The notes under the pieces were generated by a model. That model made no database searches, was not told where the DNA came from, and saw only the letters and a list, made by a program, of their open reading frames with translations. A DNA stretch of 32,772 nucleotides, from positions 1 through 32,772 of the forward strand of contig JAJRVC010000105.1 of NCBI GenBank assembly GCA_024277475.1, in the 5' to 3' direction. Positions within the stretch are counted from its first letter, which is position 1. Each line of letters begins with the position of its first letter. Position numbers and translations under genes: made by a program. Below are positions 15,909 to 24,351 of this stretch, piece after piece. The stretch is from Deltaproteobacteria bacterium (lineage in GTDB: Bacteria; Desulfobacterota; Desulfobacteria; Desulfobacterales; JAFDCJ01).

Positions 15909-16156
15909 CAGTATGCTTTGTTGGAAAATAGTGCCTGAGTCGTGAGTATGGAATTAGACTGAAGCTTCAGTTCCGAAGCTCAAAGAAGAATCTGAGATGA
16001 TAATTGAGGTTTTCAATCACGAGGTCTACGAGACAATCACGATATGAGCAAAAATCTCTTTCCGGCACCTCCCCGGCCCTGAACAGAATGCGAAATTCAC
16101 GGACGAGGGGATGTTTTGTGCGACCGCCTTTGTAGATCCTGACTTCTAAATAGAGA

Positions 16157-17089
16157 TTAATTGTAAAACCGCACAAGTAAATGTGCAAAATCCTTGAAGA
16201 GTTCTTTTGAGAATTTTCCGGTGTCAACAATTTCAGACTGGATAGCCTCAAGTGCATTTAGCGGGGTCATTGATTTCCGATACAGCCTGTCATCATTGGT
16301 TAGTGCTTCGTAACAGTCTATGATAGACACAATTTGAGCAAACTCTGCAATATTCGTTGCATGCAGTGGATAGCCACTGCCGTCTAATTTTTCATGGTGC
16401 TGAAGCGCCGTCATTTTGATTTCGAAATTTGCAAATTTGCAATTGTCTAAAATATTGTATCCCTTTATGGTATGCTGTTGAACCTCTTTAAACTCCTCAT
16501 CGGTTAATTGCCTTGGTGCCTGGAGAAGATCGGTTTTTATCCGAACTTTTCCAACATCATGCAGCAGCGCAGCCAGTCCCAAAGTCTTTTTTGAGCCCCG
16601 ATCATAATTGACATAGGATGCGTAGCCCAATGCTAACGCCATCACATTAACGGAATGAAGAACCGTGGTGTAATCCTTGGCGGTTAAATCTAAAAGGCTC
16701 TTGATAACATTAAAATCTTTCGTGTATTCACTGACCAGAATACCGACCGTCTCTTTGATCCCCTCGATGCTTCCGCTGGCCGGTTCTTCCAAGGTTACTT
16801 TCACGACACTTTGAACAATGTCTCGCACATCGGCCAGGTCGTTTTGCTGTATACTCTGTTTTAGCTGTGAATTAAATACTTTCTGAATCTCCTGGATGGC
16901 TTCAATCTTATTTTTTTTCTGTATATACAATTTTGGGGGGAGAAGCCGTTGCCGAATCCGCATATCTTTTAAGGTAATTCCAGCCGGCTTATAAAGTACA
17001 AAATCACCACTAACCGCCTGATAATATAATTGAAATTTTTTATAGGCGAAAAAATGCGAACTTTTTATCAGGCTAAACTCAGTATTCAT
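16157..17089 (-). CDS. HD-GYP domain protein, probable c-di-GMP phosphodiesterase
   Basis: 310 residues. The C-terminal half is an HD-GYP domain: His at about 145, LLHDVGK with the HD pair at 177-178, QQHTIKGY near 205, and HHEKLDGSGYP at 231-241 with the complete GYP signature. The N-terminal ~130 residues have no clear family; they contain basic and helical stretches and may be a sensor or dimerisation part. It should hydrolyse cyclic di-GMP in the cytosol. It diverges across 159 bp from a gene encoding a cNMP-binding/PilZ protein, a plausible effector of the same signal. No receiver domain is present, so the input is unknown. Confidence 0.9.
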   Translation of the reverse strand: MNTEFSLIKSSHFFAYKKFQLYYQAVSGDFVLYKPAGITLKDMRIRQRLLPPKLYIQKKNKIEAIQEIQKVFNSQLKQSIQQNDLADVRDIVQSVVKVTLEEPASGSIEGIKETVGILVSEYTKDFNVIKSLLDLTAKDYTTVLHSVNVMALALGYASYVNYDRGSKKTLGLAALLHDVGKVRIKTDLLQAPRQLTDEEFKEVQQHTIKGYNILDNCKFANFEIKMTALQHHEKLDGSGYPLHATNIAEFAQIVSIIDCYEALTNDDRLYRKSMTPLNALEAIQSEIVDTGKFSKELFKDFAHLLVRFYN

Positions 17090-17248
17090 CAGGATAAATA
17101 GGGTTACCTTATTTGTCTCCGCTTTTCCTTTTATTAACCCATCGGCAATTTTTTATTAATACTTTAAGCAAAATAGCCGATATATTTTAACAAAGTTGCT
17201 ATAGTAAATTTTTCACATACGATTAGTATGATTTCATAAACCTGTATT

Positions 17249-18412
17249 ATGCCGACAAATCAATTAAAAGCGGTTGCCGCACCAATCAGCACCTCCAAGG
17301 GCATCGTCGACCACATTATTAGAAACGATATTGTGCTTCATTCTTCTGAAATATTGCACAAATTATTGAAAAAATATCCCGATGAGCCGGGCCTTATCAG
17401 AGTGCAGGCAGATCAGCTAAAAAAAAATGGGGTATTGAATGGCGCTGCAGGCCTGTATAGCAAAGCTGCAAAACTGTTCCTTGAAAAGGGCAAGATTCCT
17501 GCAGCGATAGCCCTGAAGATTATGCAATGGCGAATCAATTCACCAACAAGAGCAGGAGTTAAAAAATTTTTATTCAATTTGAAGCAAGTTGCCGGAAACG
17601 ATACGCCGGTTGAATTATTTTTTTGTCGGCTAAATTTTCAGGAATCTATCGCGCTTTTTTCTCCTTTGAAAATCATTCACCTCCCATCGGATCATACTGT
17701 AAAAAAAACTGGGGATTTAGAAGACGCTATCTATTTCGTTATATCCGGCGTTCTGAAGGATTCGATGTATCAGACAATGGATGACAGAGGAAAAGTCTAC
17801 AGGGAACCTGTCCTGTATTTATATGAAAATGATTATTTCGGTGATGTTTATCCGTTTGATCGGGACAAGAAAAGTAATTCCTACATTGAAACCCAAAGTC
17901 AAGTTGAGCTGTTAAGAATATCAAAGGAAAAGCTGAGAAAAATATGTACCAAATATCCCAAGATCGAACATGGGCTATTGAACCTTCTAAAAATTCGCTC
18001 CCAAGCTTCTATGGACGATTCACGCGAAAAGCTTCGTGATGCCCGACGAATTCAGTTAAAGCTGGAATTGGGGATTGAAATTCTTTTAAACGGTTCGCAA
18101 AACACATCAATCTACCTGTCAGGCTGTACCAGCGATGTTTCCATTGACGGCGTACGCTTTATTCTGGATGCGATAGGTCTTGAGTCATATTCAGAAATTT
18201 TATCCTTTGAGAATGGTATGAAAAACGCAAAAGTGCAGGTAAATTTTCCCATCGAAGATTTGAAAGTCACCATACCAGGAAAAATTGTATGGGCGTCTCA
18301 AGTTTCACATGAGGGGAGAAAAACAATCGCACTGGGCGTTCAATTTGAGAAAATGTCACCCAAATTAAAGGGACTATTAATGATGTTTTTCAATTCTTTT
18401 GATAAAAAGTAA
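17249..18412 (+). CDS. Cyclic-nucleotide-binding domain plus PilZ domain protein
   Basis: 387 residues in three parts. Residues 1-120 are helical and TPR-like (LHKLLKKYPDEPGLIRVQAD, then NGAAGLYSKAAKLFLEKGKI). Residues about 125-245 resemble a cNMP-binding domain (DAIYFVISGVLKDSM, YLYENDYFGDVYPF, LLRISKEKLRKI). Residues about 260-385 form a PilZ domain with the RxxxR motif at 263-267 and D-V-S-I-D-G at 296-301, the c-di-GMP binding signature. It could join a cyclic nucleotide or other signal to c-di-GMP in controlling motility, surface growth or polysaccharide. The divergent neighbour is a c-di-GMP phosphodiesterase. Whether the cNMP pocket still binds ligand is uncertain because its phosphate-binding cassette is not canonical. 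Confidence 0.85.
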   Translation: MPTNQLKAVAAPISTSKGIVDHIIRNDIVLHSSEILHKLLKKYPDEPGLIRVQADQLKKNGVLNGAAGLYSKAAKLFLEKGKIPAAIALKIMQWRINSPTRAGVKKFLFNLKQVAGNDTPVELFFCRLNFQESIALFSPLKIIHLPSDHTVKKTGDLEDAIYFVISGVLKDSMYQTMDDRGKVYREPVLYLYENDYFGDVYPFDRDKKSNSYIETQSQVELLRISKEKLRKICTKYPKIEHGLLNLLKIRSQASMDDSREKLRDARRIQLKLELGIEILLNGSQNTSIYLSGCTSDVSIDGVRFILDAIGLESYSEILSFENGMKNAKVQVNFPIEDLKVTIPGKIVWASQVSHEGRKTIALGVQFEKMSPKLKGLLMMFFNSFDKK

Positions 18413-18499
18413 ACTCCTGCAGGCTGTGCCGGGACAAGACACCCTCACAAGTCGGGCAAAGCCAACTTAAATTCCTTCCCACTTTATCTGATAGCTCCA

Positions 18500-18525
18500 T
18501 AGTGCCCATCCACGAAGCCTTTTTT
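18500..18525 (-). repeat. 26 bp repeat, inverted copy of 3322-3347
   Basis: Exact reverse complement of 3322-3347 (plus-strand reading TAGTGCCCATCCACGAAG and so on). It lies about 20 bp before the large palindromic element. Confidence 0.85.
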
Positions 18526-18545
18526 AACCATGGACACTGGCGTAA

Positions 18546-18687
18546 GTTTCCAATTCAGAAATGAGCAATTTTTTCTCTGAGCAAGGCCGCACAAGGGTTT
18601 ATGTTGAGACGTACTTTTCGTACTTCGCAGACGTAAACCCGCGGAGAACGCCGCTCAGAGAAAAAAGGGCCATTTATGGATGGAAAC
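18546..18687. repeat. ~142 bp nested inverted-repeat (MITE-like or structured RNA) element
   Basis: Outer arms GTTTCCA (18546-18552) and TGGAAAC (18681-18687) are perfect. Inside them TTTTTTCTCTGAGC (18569-18582) pairs perfectly with GCTCAGAGAAAAAA (18653-18666). Further in, GGGTTTATG pairs with CGTAAACCC, and a GTAC/GTAC core forms the tip. There is no open frame of note. The nested symmetry suggests a non-autonomous palindromic element or a folded transcript. Confidence 0.7.
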
Positions 18688-18814
18688 TCTCTAACCTTAT
18701 ACAAGCCTAAAGTGCCGTTTATAACTGGTATTCCATATCCCTTTGAATGCTGTTTGGATAAAAAATCGTCCCATTCAGGTTAAAGTTGACAGCCACCGTT
18801 AAGCTCTGATAACC

Positions 18815-18985
18815 GTGGACGATGGGCTTCATGCTATGACCATTGAAGCCGCTTATCAGCTTCACCGATACCATTTCCAGATCAAATTCAGAAACCAAGA
18901 AAAACTCCTATATTCTCGGTTGGTTATAGAGATTTCGAGACATATAATTATTGCCGGTGGGCCGAATTCGGCTAAAAATAGAATT
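18815..18985 (+). pseudogene. Remnant of the 3' end of an amidohydrolase gene
   Basis: A 66-codon frame contains HAMTIEAAYQLHR, which closely matches RAMTIEHAFQLHL at about residue 495 of the amidohydrolase encoded at 20773-22437. About 110 bp later GGPNSAK matches that protein's C-terminal GGEPNPAK. The sequence between has lost the expected E-I-G-S-I-E-F-G-K-K-A-D motif, and a TAA lies just upstream in the same frame. It is best read as the decayed tail of a third amidohydrolase paralogue in the same position and orientation as the intact pair. Confidence 0.65.
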
Positions 18986-19074
18986 GACAATCTCGTAGAA
19001 AGTCAAAATTATTAAGTGTGAAATTTTATTTTTGTGCTTTTTGTGCCTTTTTGCAGCCACATCAGAATTAGGAT
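18986..19074 (+). repeat. Dispersed intergenic repeat, copy 2
   Basis: The counterpart of 2997-3115 in the same orientation. The first 25 bp differ at one position, and the TTTTTGTGCCTTTTTGC / GCCACATCA block is conserved. Copy 2 lacks the palindromic insert of copy 1. Confidence 0.75.
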
Positions 19075-19116
19075 GATATTTATAATGGCGTATCCAATTA
19101 AGGGGAGAGCAGACCT

Positions 19117-20763
19117 ATGACTACGGGGAACAAAGAACAGTTCGATAAAACTCGAATTTTTATCAACGGCACGATATTGACCATGGATGCCACAAACAGC
19201 ACCGTCGAGGCAATTGCGGTCCGAAACGGCCGCATTGATGCCGTCGGCACTAACCAGGAAGTCAACCAACGGATCACCGGCGAGCGAGTCGTGGTCGATC
19301 TGCAAGGCCAAACCGTGATTCCCGGTTTTATTGAAGCCCACGGTCATTTTCCTTTTTCCGGTTACGGGGCAATTGGCGTTAACCTGAACAGTCCGCCTAT
19401 CGGTTCCATGACTAGCATTTCAGAGGTCACGAAGGCCTTAAAGAAAAAAGCGGCCGGGACGGAAAAGGGGAAATGGGTGGTCGGCTTCGGATATGACGAT
19501 ACAAATTTGATAGAAAAGCGTTATCTGACATGTACCGACCTGGACGAAGTATCCACAGACCATCCTGTTTTTATAATTCACATATCCGGCCATCTCGGCA
19601 TGGCCAATAGTCTCACCCTTGAAACCGCCGGAATCAATGCGAATACTCCCGACCCCGAAGGCGGCGTTATCTGCAGGGAGGCCGCGACCGGGGAACCGAC
19701 GGGAGTACTGGAAGAGGCCGTCAATTTCAAGGTCTCCCAGCTGGCAACCAATCTCACTGTGGAGGAAAATATAGCCGCTGTCAAATGGGCGGTGAAAGAT
19801 TATGCGCAAAACGGCGTTACGACGGTTCAATCCGGGTTGACCGACGAAAAACTATTGACCGGATTGTCCACAGCCTCTCAATTCGGGCAGATTCCGCTCA
19901 GGACCATGATCTGGCCGGACACCGAACTTTCGGAAAAAATCATCGAGGGAAAATTTGAGACAGAGGCTCACAATACCGGATTTTTTCAGATCGGAGCTGC
20001 TAAAATCATCGGAGACGGCTCCATCCAGGGATACACCGCCAACCTGACCGAGCCCTACCATGTGCCGTTTAAAGGCGACAAGCACTACCGTGGCTATTCC
20101 GTTACCGAACGGACGGTCATGGTTGAACTGGTAAAAAAATTTCACCGCGCCGGGATGCAAATCGCGATTCACGGCAACGGCGATGCAACCATCGATGATA
20201 TCATCTATGCCGTAGACCAGGCCCAGAAAGAATATCCCCGCGAAGATCATCGGCATACCCTTATTCATTGCCAGACGGTTCGACACGATCAGCTGGACGA
20301 AATAAAGCGGCTGGGTATCACGCCCAGTTTCTTCTCCGCTCATGCCTATTACTGGGGCGATCGGCATTATAATATTTTCCTGGGCCCCGAGCGAGCCTGC
20401 CGACAGAATCCAGCCAGATCAGCCCTGGAAAGGGGTATTCGCCTCACCATCCACCTGGATACGCCGGTGACTCCCATTAATCCCCTCCTGTTGGTTTGGA
20501 GCGCCGTCAACCGTCTCTCCACCGGCGGCAACATTATCGGCGAAGACGAACGGATTTCCGCCCTCCAGGCGTTGCGGGCAACCACTATCGATGCGGCCTG
20601 GCAGATCTTTCAGGAAGACAATCGAGGTTCCCTGGAAGTCGGGAAATATGCCGATCTGGTCGTGCTCTCCGATAATCCTTTGAAACGACCTGAAACCATT
20701 AGGGACATTAAGGTATTGGAGACCATCGTCGGCGGAAGAACCATTTATAAAAAAAATGAATAG
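19117..20763 (+). CDS. YtcJ-type amidohydrolase (Amidohydro_3), first of a pair
   Basis: 548 residues, the usual size for this family. The N-terminal beta-sandwich start (FINGTILTMDATNSTVEAIA, VVDLQGQTVIPG) is followed by the metal-binding H-x-H in EAHGHF at 75-77. Later come the barrel motifs AAKIIGDGSIQGYTA, QIAIHGNGD, HTLIHCQ and the C-terminal EVGKYADLVVLSDNPL. In place of the common S-D-x-P-V it has LDTPVTP. It would hydrolyse a C-N bond of an amide, N-acyl or cyclic substrate in the cytosol; the exact substrate is unknown. GGGGAG lies nine bases before the ATG. Ten bases separate it from the second amidohydrolase, and a peptide-type ABC transporter follows, pointing to one uptake-and-hydrolysis unit. 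Confidence 0.85.
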   Translation: MTTGNKEQFDKTRIFINGTILTMDATNSTVEAIAVRNGRIDAVGTNQEVNQRITGERVVVDLQGQTVIPGFIEAHGHFPFSGYGAIGVNLNSPPIGSMTSISEVTKALKKKAAGTEKGKWVVGFGYDDTNLIEKRYLTCTDLDEVSTDHPVFIIHISGHLGMANSLTLETAGINANTPDPEGGVICREAATGEPTGVLEEAVNFKVSQLATNLTVEENIAAVKWAVKDYAQNGVTTVQSGLTDEKLLTGLSTASQFGQIPLRTMIWPDTELSEKIIEGKFETEAHNTGFFQIGAAKIIGDGSIQGYTANLTEPYHVPFKGDKHYRGYSVTERTVMVELVKKFHRAGMQIAIHGNGDATIDDIIYAVDQAQKEYPREDHRHTLIHCQTVRHDQLDEIKRLGITPSFFSAHAYYWGDRHYNIFLGPERACRQNPARSALERGIRLTIHLDTPVTPINPLLLVWSAVNRLSTGGNIIGEDERISALQALRATTIDAAWQIFQEDNRGSLEVGKYADLVVLSDNPLKRPETIRDIKVLETIVGGRTIYKKNE

Positions 20764-20772
20764 AGGGATATC

Positions 20773-22437
20773 GTGACCGCAAAGACCATTATTTTTCCAG
20801 CCAAAAAAATCATCACCATGGTCCCGGAGCAACCTGTTGCCTCAGCCGTGGCCGTCAAGGACGGGCGAATTCTGGCCGTGGGGCAACTGGATAATATCAG
20901 CGGCTGGGTGAAGAATTCCCCCTTTGGCCCGTTTGAAGTAGATACCACGTTTGAAAATAAAATTCTGATGCCCGGACTAGTGGATGCCCATACCCATGTG
21001 GAGCTGCAAGCCCTTATTTACAGCGGGCACTTTGTAGCCCAAATTCCCTGGCCGCGACCCGAAGGCGGTTTTTTTCCGGTTTATCCCACCAAGGCCGAAG
21101 TCCTCAATCGCTTGAAAGAACTGGACAAAGAGCTTCCTCCCGGAGAGGTACTGTACGCGGTGGCCTATGATGAGAACAAAACCGGCGCCTTTTTGCACAT
21201 TGACGAATTGGATGATGTTTCCACCGATCGGCCGATTCTGGTCTCCAATCTGGTATTTCACCGGTTCTGGGCCAATAGCTTTTTGATGCAAAAAGCCAAC
21301 GTGGATCCGAGCAACCCGCCGGCCGGTGTTGAGACGGACACCGGCGGCAGGCCTAACGGGACGCTCATAGAGGCCCAGGGGCTGTTGAGCATATTGCCGG
21401 CCGTACCGGAGGTGGCGGACATCAGTGCCGAAAAGATCCATCGCATTTTGCCGCTGTTTACCGTAGCCGGCAACACTACGGTGACCGAAGCCGCCTTCGG
21501 TGCATTCGGATTTCAGAAGGCCCTGACGACTTTTCGGGGATTGCTTTCAAAGCCCGGGGTCAAAGTACGGATCATCAATCTGCCCTGGGCGCGCAACGGT
21601 ATCGTGGAAGCCGGATCAGTGGATAATTTTATCGGGGCGGTTAAAAAAACCGATGGCGAAGCATTTGATAAATTTCGCATCGGGGCGGTGAAGCTGTACA
21701 CCGACGGCTCCATTATTTCCCGAACATCACCCATCGGCTGGCCCGGGTACTGGGACGGTTCACCTGAAGGACACATGCAGGGCGATCCCGCAGAGATCGC
21801 GGATCAAATCATCCGCTTGCATGACGCCGGCCTTTCCACGGTAACCCATGCCAACAGTCGTCCCGGCTGCCAGGTGGTTCTGGATGCCGTCAAAGAGGCG
21901 CAATGCCGTCATTATCGTCCCGACATGCGTCACCGCATCGACCATGCCTATAACATCACCGAGCATCAATTGCGCCTGGCCCGGGAGCTGGGAATGACCG
22001 TGCAGTTTTTTACCACCCAGATTTACTATTACGGCGATACCCACCTGAAACTGCAGGGTCCCGACCGTGCCCATCAGATCACCCCTGCCGGCACGGCCAA
22101 ACGACTCGGGGTGTCCTGGGGTTTTCATAATGATCCACCGGGAACACCGCAGCTGCCGTGGGTTGCTGCCTGGGCGACGGTCCACCGCATGACCGCCGAG
22201 ACGGGAACCATTCTGGGTCCCAACCAGCGGGTCTCGGTTCAGGATGTACTGCGAGCCATGACCATCGAGCATGCCTTTCAGCTGCACCTGGATCGTGAAA
22301 TCGGCAGCATCGAGTTCGGCAAAAAGGCGGATTTTTGCGTGCTCGAAGCCGATCCGCTTGAAATCGATCCAATAGACTTGAAGGATATTCCCGTATGGGG
22401 AACCATCTTCGGCGGGGAGCCGAATCCGGCAAAATAG
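20773..22437 (+). CDS. YtcJ-type amidohydrolase (Amidohydro_3), second of a pair
   Basis: 554 residues starting at GTG 20773 with GAGGG five bases upstream. It has the H-x-H metal site in DAHTHV at about 73-75, GAVKLYTDGSIISRTSP in the barrel, THANSRPG and RHRIDHAYN with further histidines, and the C-terminal EIGSIEFGKKADFCVLEADP. WGFHNDPPGTP stands where many relatives have S-D-x-P. It differs considerably from the preceding paralogue, so the pair may act in sequence or on related substrates. The relic at 18815-18985 resembles this gene's 3' end more than that of 19117-20763. The specific reaction is unknown. Confidence 0.85.
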   Translation: MTAKTIIFPAKKIITMVPEQPVASAVAVKDGRILAVGQLDNISGWVKNSPFGPFEVDTTFENKILMPGLVDAHTHVELQALIYSGHFVAQIPWPRPEGGFFPVYPTKAEVLNRLKELDKELPPGEVLYAVAYDENKTGAFLHIDELDDVSTDRPILVSNLVFHRFWANSFLMQKANVDPSNPPAGVETDTGGRPNGTLIEAQGLLSILPAVPEVADISAEKIHRILPLFTVAGNTTVTEAAFGAFGFQKALTTFRGLLSKPGVKVRIINLPWARNGIVEAGSVDNFIGAVKKTDGEAFDKFRIGAVKLYTDGSIISRTSPIGWPGYWDGSPEGHMQGDPAEIADQIIRLHDAGLSTVTHANSRPGCQVVLDAVKEAQCRHYRPDMRHRIDHAYNITEHQLRLARELGMTVQFFTTQIYYYGDTHLKLQGPDRAHQITPAGTAKRLGVSWGFHNDPPGTPQLPWVAAWATVHRMTAETGTILGPNQRVSVQDVLRAMTIEHAFQLHLDREIGSIEFGKKADFCVLEADPLEIDPIDLKDIPVWGTIFGGEPNPAK

Positions 22438-22548
22438 TGAAACACTTTTAGATATTGGCTCGGATTCGGCGAAAGTAATTGAAAAAGAAGTCGGTATTCT
22501 TCCTGAACGATCATGGGGCAGGTTTTGATTTCAATCTGAAATGCGGAA

Positions 22549-22578
22549 TTGACTTGTAACGAACAATAGGCTTATAAA
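22549..22578 (+). promoter_or_regulatory. Sigma-70 promoter of the Dpp-type transporter operon
   Basis: TTGACT (22549-22554) and TATAAA (22573-22578) are separated by 18 bp in the 192 bp gap before the binding-protein gene. The leader would be about 45 bases and ends with a strong AAGGAGG site. The transporter can therefore be expressed separately from the amidohydrolase genes. Confidence 0.6.
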
Positions 22579-22629
22579 TAATGTTGGTAAATATAGCATT
22601 CAGCCGTAAAAGAGAAAAAGGAGGATTTT

Positions 22630-24252
22630 ATGAGGACACAATTCAAAACCTGGAGCACTTATCTGTTGTTGCTTGCAGCTATGCTGTTTGTTGCCGGGCT
22701 TACCACCGGTTATGCAGAATCTCCTAAAAGGGGCGGAGATCTCGTTGCCGGGTATGGCCAATTTCCACGGCATTTCAACCTTGCCATCCAAAGCGGGGCG
22801 GCCACGGCAATACCGGGCACACAAATTTTTGCTTCATTGGTGGAAATCAATGAAAAATGGCAGCCGGTACCGTACCTGGCTAAAAGCTGGGAGGTATCCG
22901 ATGACGGCTTGACCTACACCTTTCACCTGGTGGAAAACGCCACCTTTCACGATGGAAAACCCGTGACTTCAGAAGATGTGGCTTTTTCGTTTGAGATTGT
23001 AAAGAAAAACCACTCTTTCGGACCGTCGATGCTGGGCCCGGTGGATCACGTTGAAACTCCGGACAAGTATACCGCCGTGTTCAAGCTCAGCAAACCGCAC
23101 CCGGCGCTGTTCCTGGTACTGTCGCCCCCTCTGCTGCCCATTTTACCCAAACACGTTTACAATGAAGAAGAACACGGTCCGATTCGGAAAAATCCGGCCA
23201 ATACCAAGCCCATCGGCTCGGGGCCGTTTAAACTGGTGGAATTCAAACCGGGCGATTACTTCGTCATGGAGCGCTATGACAAATTCTTTCGGCCGGGACA
23301 GCCGTATCTCGACCGGCTCATCGGGCGCAGAATCAAGGACCCCAACGCCAATTTTATTGGTTTGAAAACGGGAGAGTTTCATATAGGCATGTTCAATTCC
23401 GGGCTGAGATTGAAACAAATCGAAAGCCTTGCGAAAATGAAGAATCTGGTTGTTACATCGAAGGGCTATGAAGGCATCGCAGCGATCTATTTTCTCGAAT
23501 TTAATCTGCGCAAAGACAAGTTTAAAGATGTCCGGGTGCGACAGGCCATTGCCCATGCCATCGACAAAAATTTCATCAGCCAAAAACTGCATTATGGCTA
23601 CTCGAAACCGGCTACCGGCCCCCTTCACAGCTCATTTCCGTGGTATACGAACGATGTTACCCACTATGATTATAACCTGAAAAAAGCCAACCAGCTGCTG
23701 GATGAAGCCGGTTTTCCGCGCAAGGCTAACGGGATGCGCTTTTCCGCCACCATTGAATGGTATCCCGGAGAACCGGACAGCATGGACACCATTGCCCAGT
23801 ACCTCAAGCCCCAGCTGAAAAAAATCGGAATCGATGTCCAGCTGCGGCCGCCGGCGGATTTTGTTTCCTGGTACAAACGCATCGCCGGCTGGCAGCACGA
23901 TATGACCATGAGTAATATTTACAGCTGGGGGGATCCGATGATCGGCGTGCACCGGCTTTATCGCTGTGACAACCGCAAGCATGTGGTCTGGACCAATACA
24001 TCAGGTTACTGCAATCCCAAGCTGGATGCGGTTATGGAAAAGGCTGCAACCGAAACAGATGTTGCCAAACGCAAAGCGCTTTACGTTGAGATGCAGCAGA
24101 TCCTGACCGCGGATGTCCCGCTGATCTGGACCCACGAAGCACCCTATCAGAGCATTTACAACAAGGATCTGCGCAATGTCGTTACGAGCATATGGGGGGC
24201 TGCTGCACCCATGGACAAAATATACTGGAAAGACGGGCATGCGCCCAAATAG
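22630..24252 (+). CDS. Dipeptide/oligopeptide-type ABC substrate-binding protein (family 5)
   Basis: 540 residues with a signal peptide (MRTQFKTWSTYLLLLAAMLF, cleavage near residue 30). Family-5 features include the mature start KRGGDLVAGYG, YLAKSWEVSDDGLTYTFHL, FHDGKPVTSEDVAFSFE, NTKPIGSGPFKLVEF, VRQAIAHAIDK and ADVPLIWTHEAP. The start follows AAGGAGG. It would bind the transported compound in the periplasm; family members take peptides, nickel, glutathione, agrocinopines and other compounds. The linked amidohydrolases suggest an amide or modified amino-acid ligand (inference). A 99 bp GC-rich gap follows before the first permease. Confidence 0.92.
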   Translation: MRTQFKTWSTYLLLLAAMLFVAGLTTGYAESPKRGGDLVAGYGQFPRHFNLAIQSGAATAIPGTQIFASLVEINEKWQPVPYLAKSWEVSDDGLTYTFHLVENATFHDGKPVTSEDVAFSFEIVKKNHSFGPSMLGPVDHVETPDKYTAVFKLSKPHPALFLVLSPPLLPILPKHVYNEEEHGPIRKNPANTKPIGSGPFKLVEFKPGDYFVMERYDKFFRPGQPYLDRLIGRRIKDPNANFIGLKTGEFHIGMFNSGLRLKQIESLAKMKNLVVTSKGYEGIAAIYFLEFNLRKDKFKDVRVRQAIAHAIDKNFISQKLHYGYSKPATGPLHSSFPWYTNDVTHYDYNLKKANQLLDEAGFPRKANGMRFSATIEWYPGEPDSMDTIAQYLKPQLKKIGIDVQLRPPADFVSWYKRIAGWQHDMTMSNIYSWGDPMIGVHRLYRCDNRKHVVWTNTSGYCNPKLDAVMEKAATETDVAKRKALYVEMQQILTADVPLIWTHEAPYQSIYNKDLRNVVTSIWGAAAPMDKIYWKDGHAPK

Positions 24253-24351
24253 GATCTGAACACCAAACCGGCGGGGGGGGATTTCCAGGAACTTGCCGGC
24301 GCGGCCTTGCCATTCGTATCATTGCGGTTTGCAGCCGAAAGGTAAGCAAGG

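Larger units (their letters stand above)
15752..16156. other. 405 bp gap: tungstate operon control region
   Basis: No convincing gene is seen. A 96-codon minus frame (15967-16257) overlaps the end of the HD-GYP gene and looks spurious. The region holds the promoter (15830-15858) and the phased direct repeats (15877-15908) listed separately. Confidence 0.6.
18413..19116. other. 704 bp repeat-rich intergenic region with gene relic
   Basis: No intact gene is seen. In order it contains a 26 bp repeat (18500-18525), a large inverted-repeat element (18546-18687), the decayed 3' end of an amidohydrolase gene (about 18815-18985) and a dispersed repeat copy (18986-19074). The last lies just before the first intact amidohydrolase gene. 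A weak TTGACA at 18985 might serve as a -35 box for that gene. Confidence 0.65.

Noticed and set aside
15967..16257. 96-codon minus frame downstream of the HD-GYP gene
   Set aside because: It overlaps the HD-GYP coding end by about 100 bp and has no recognisable domain or binding site.
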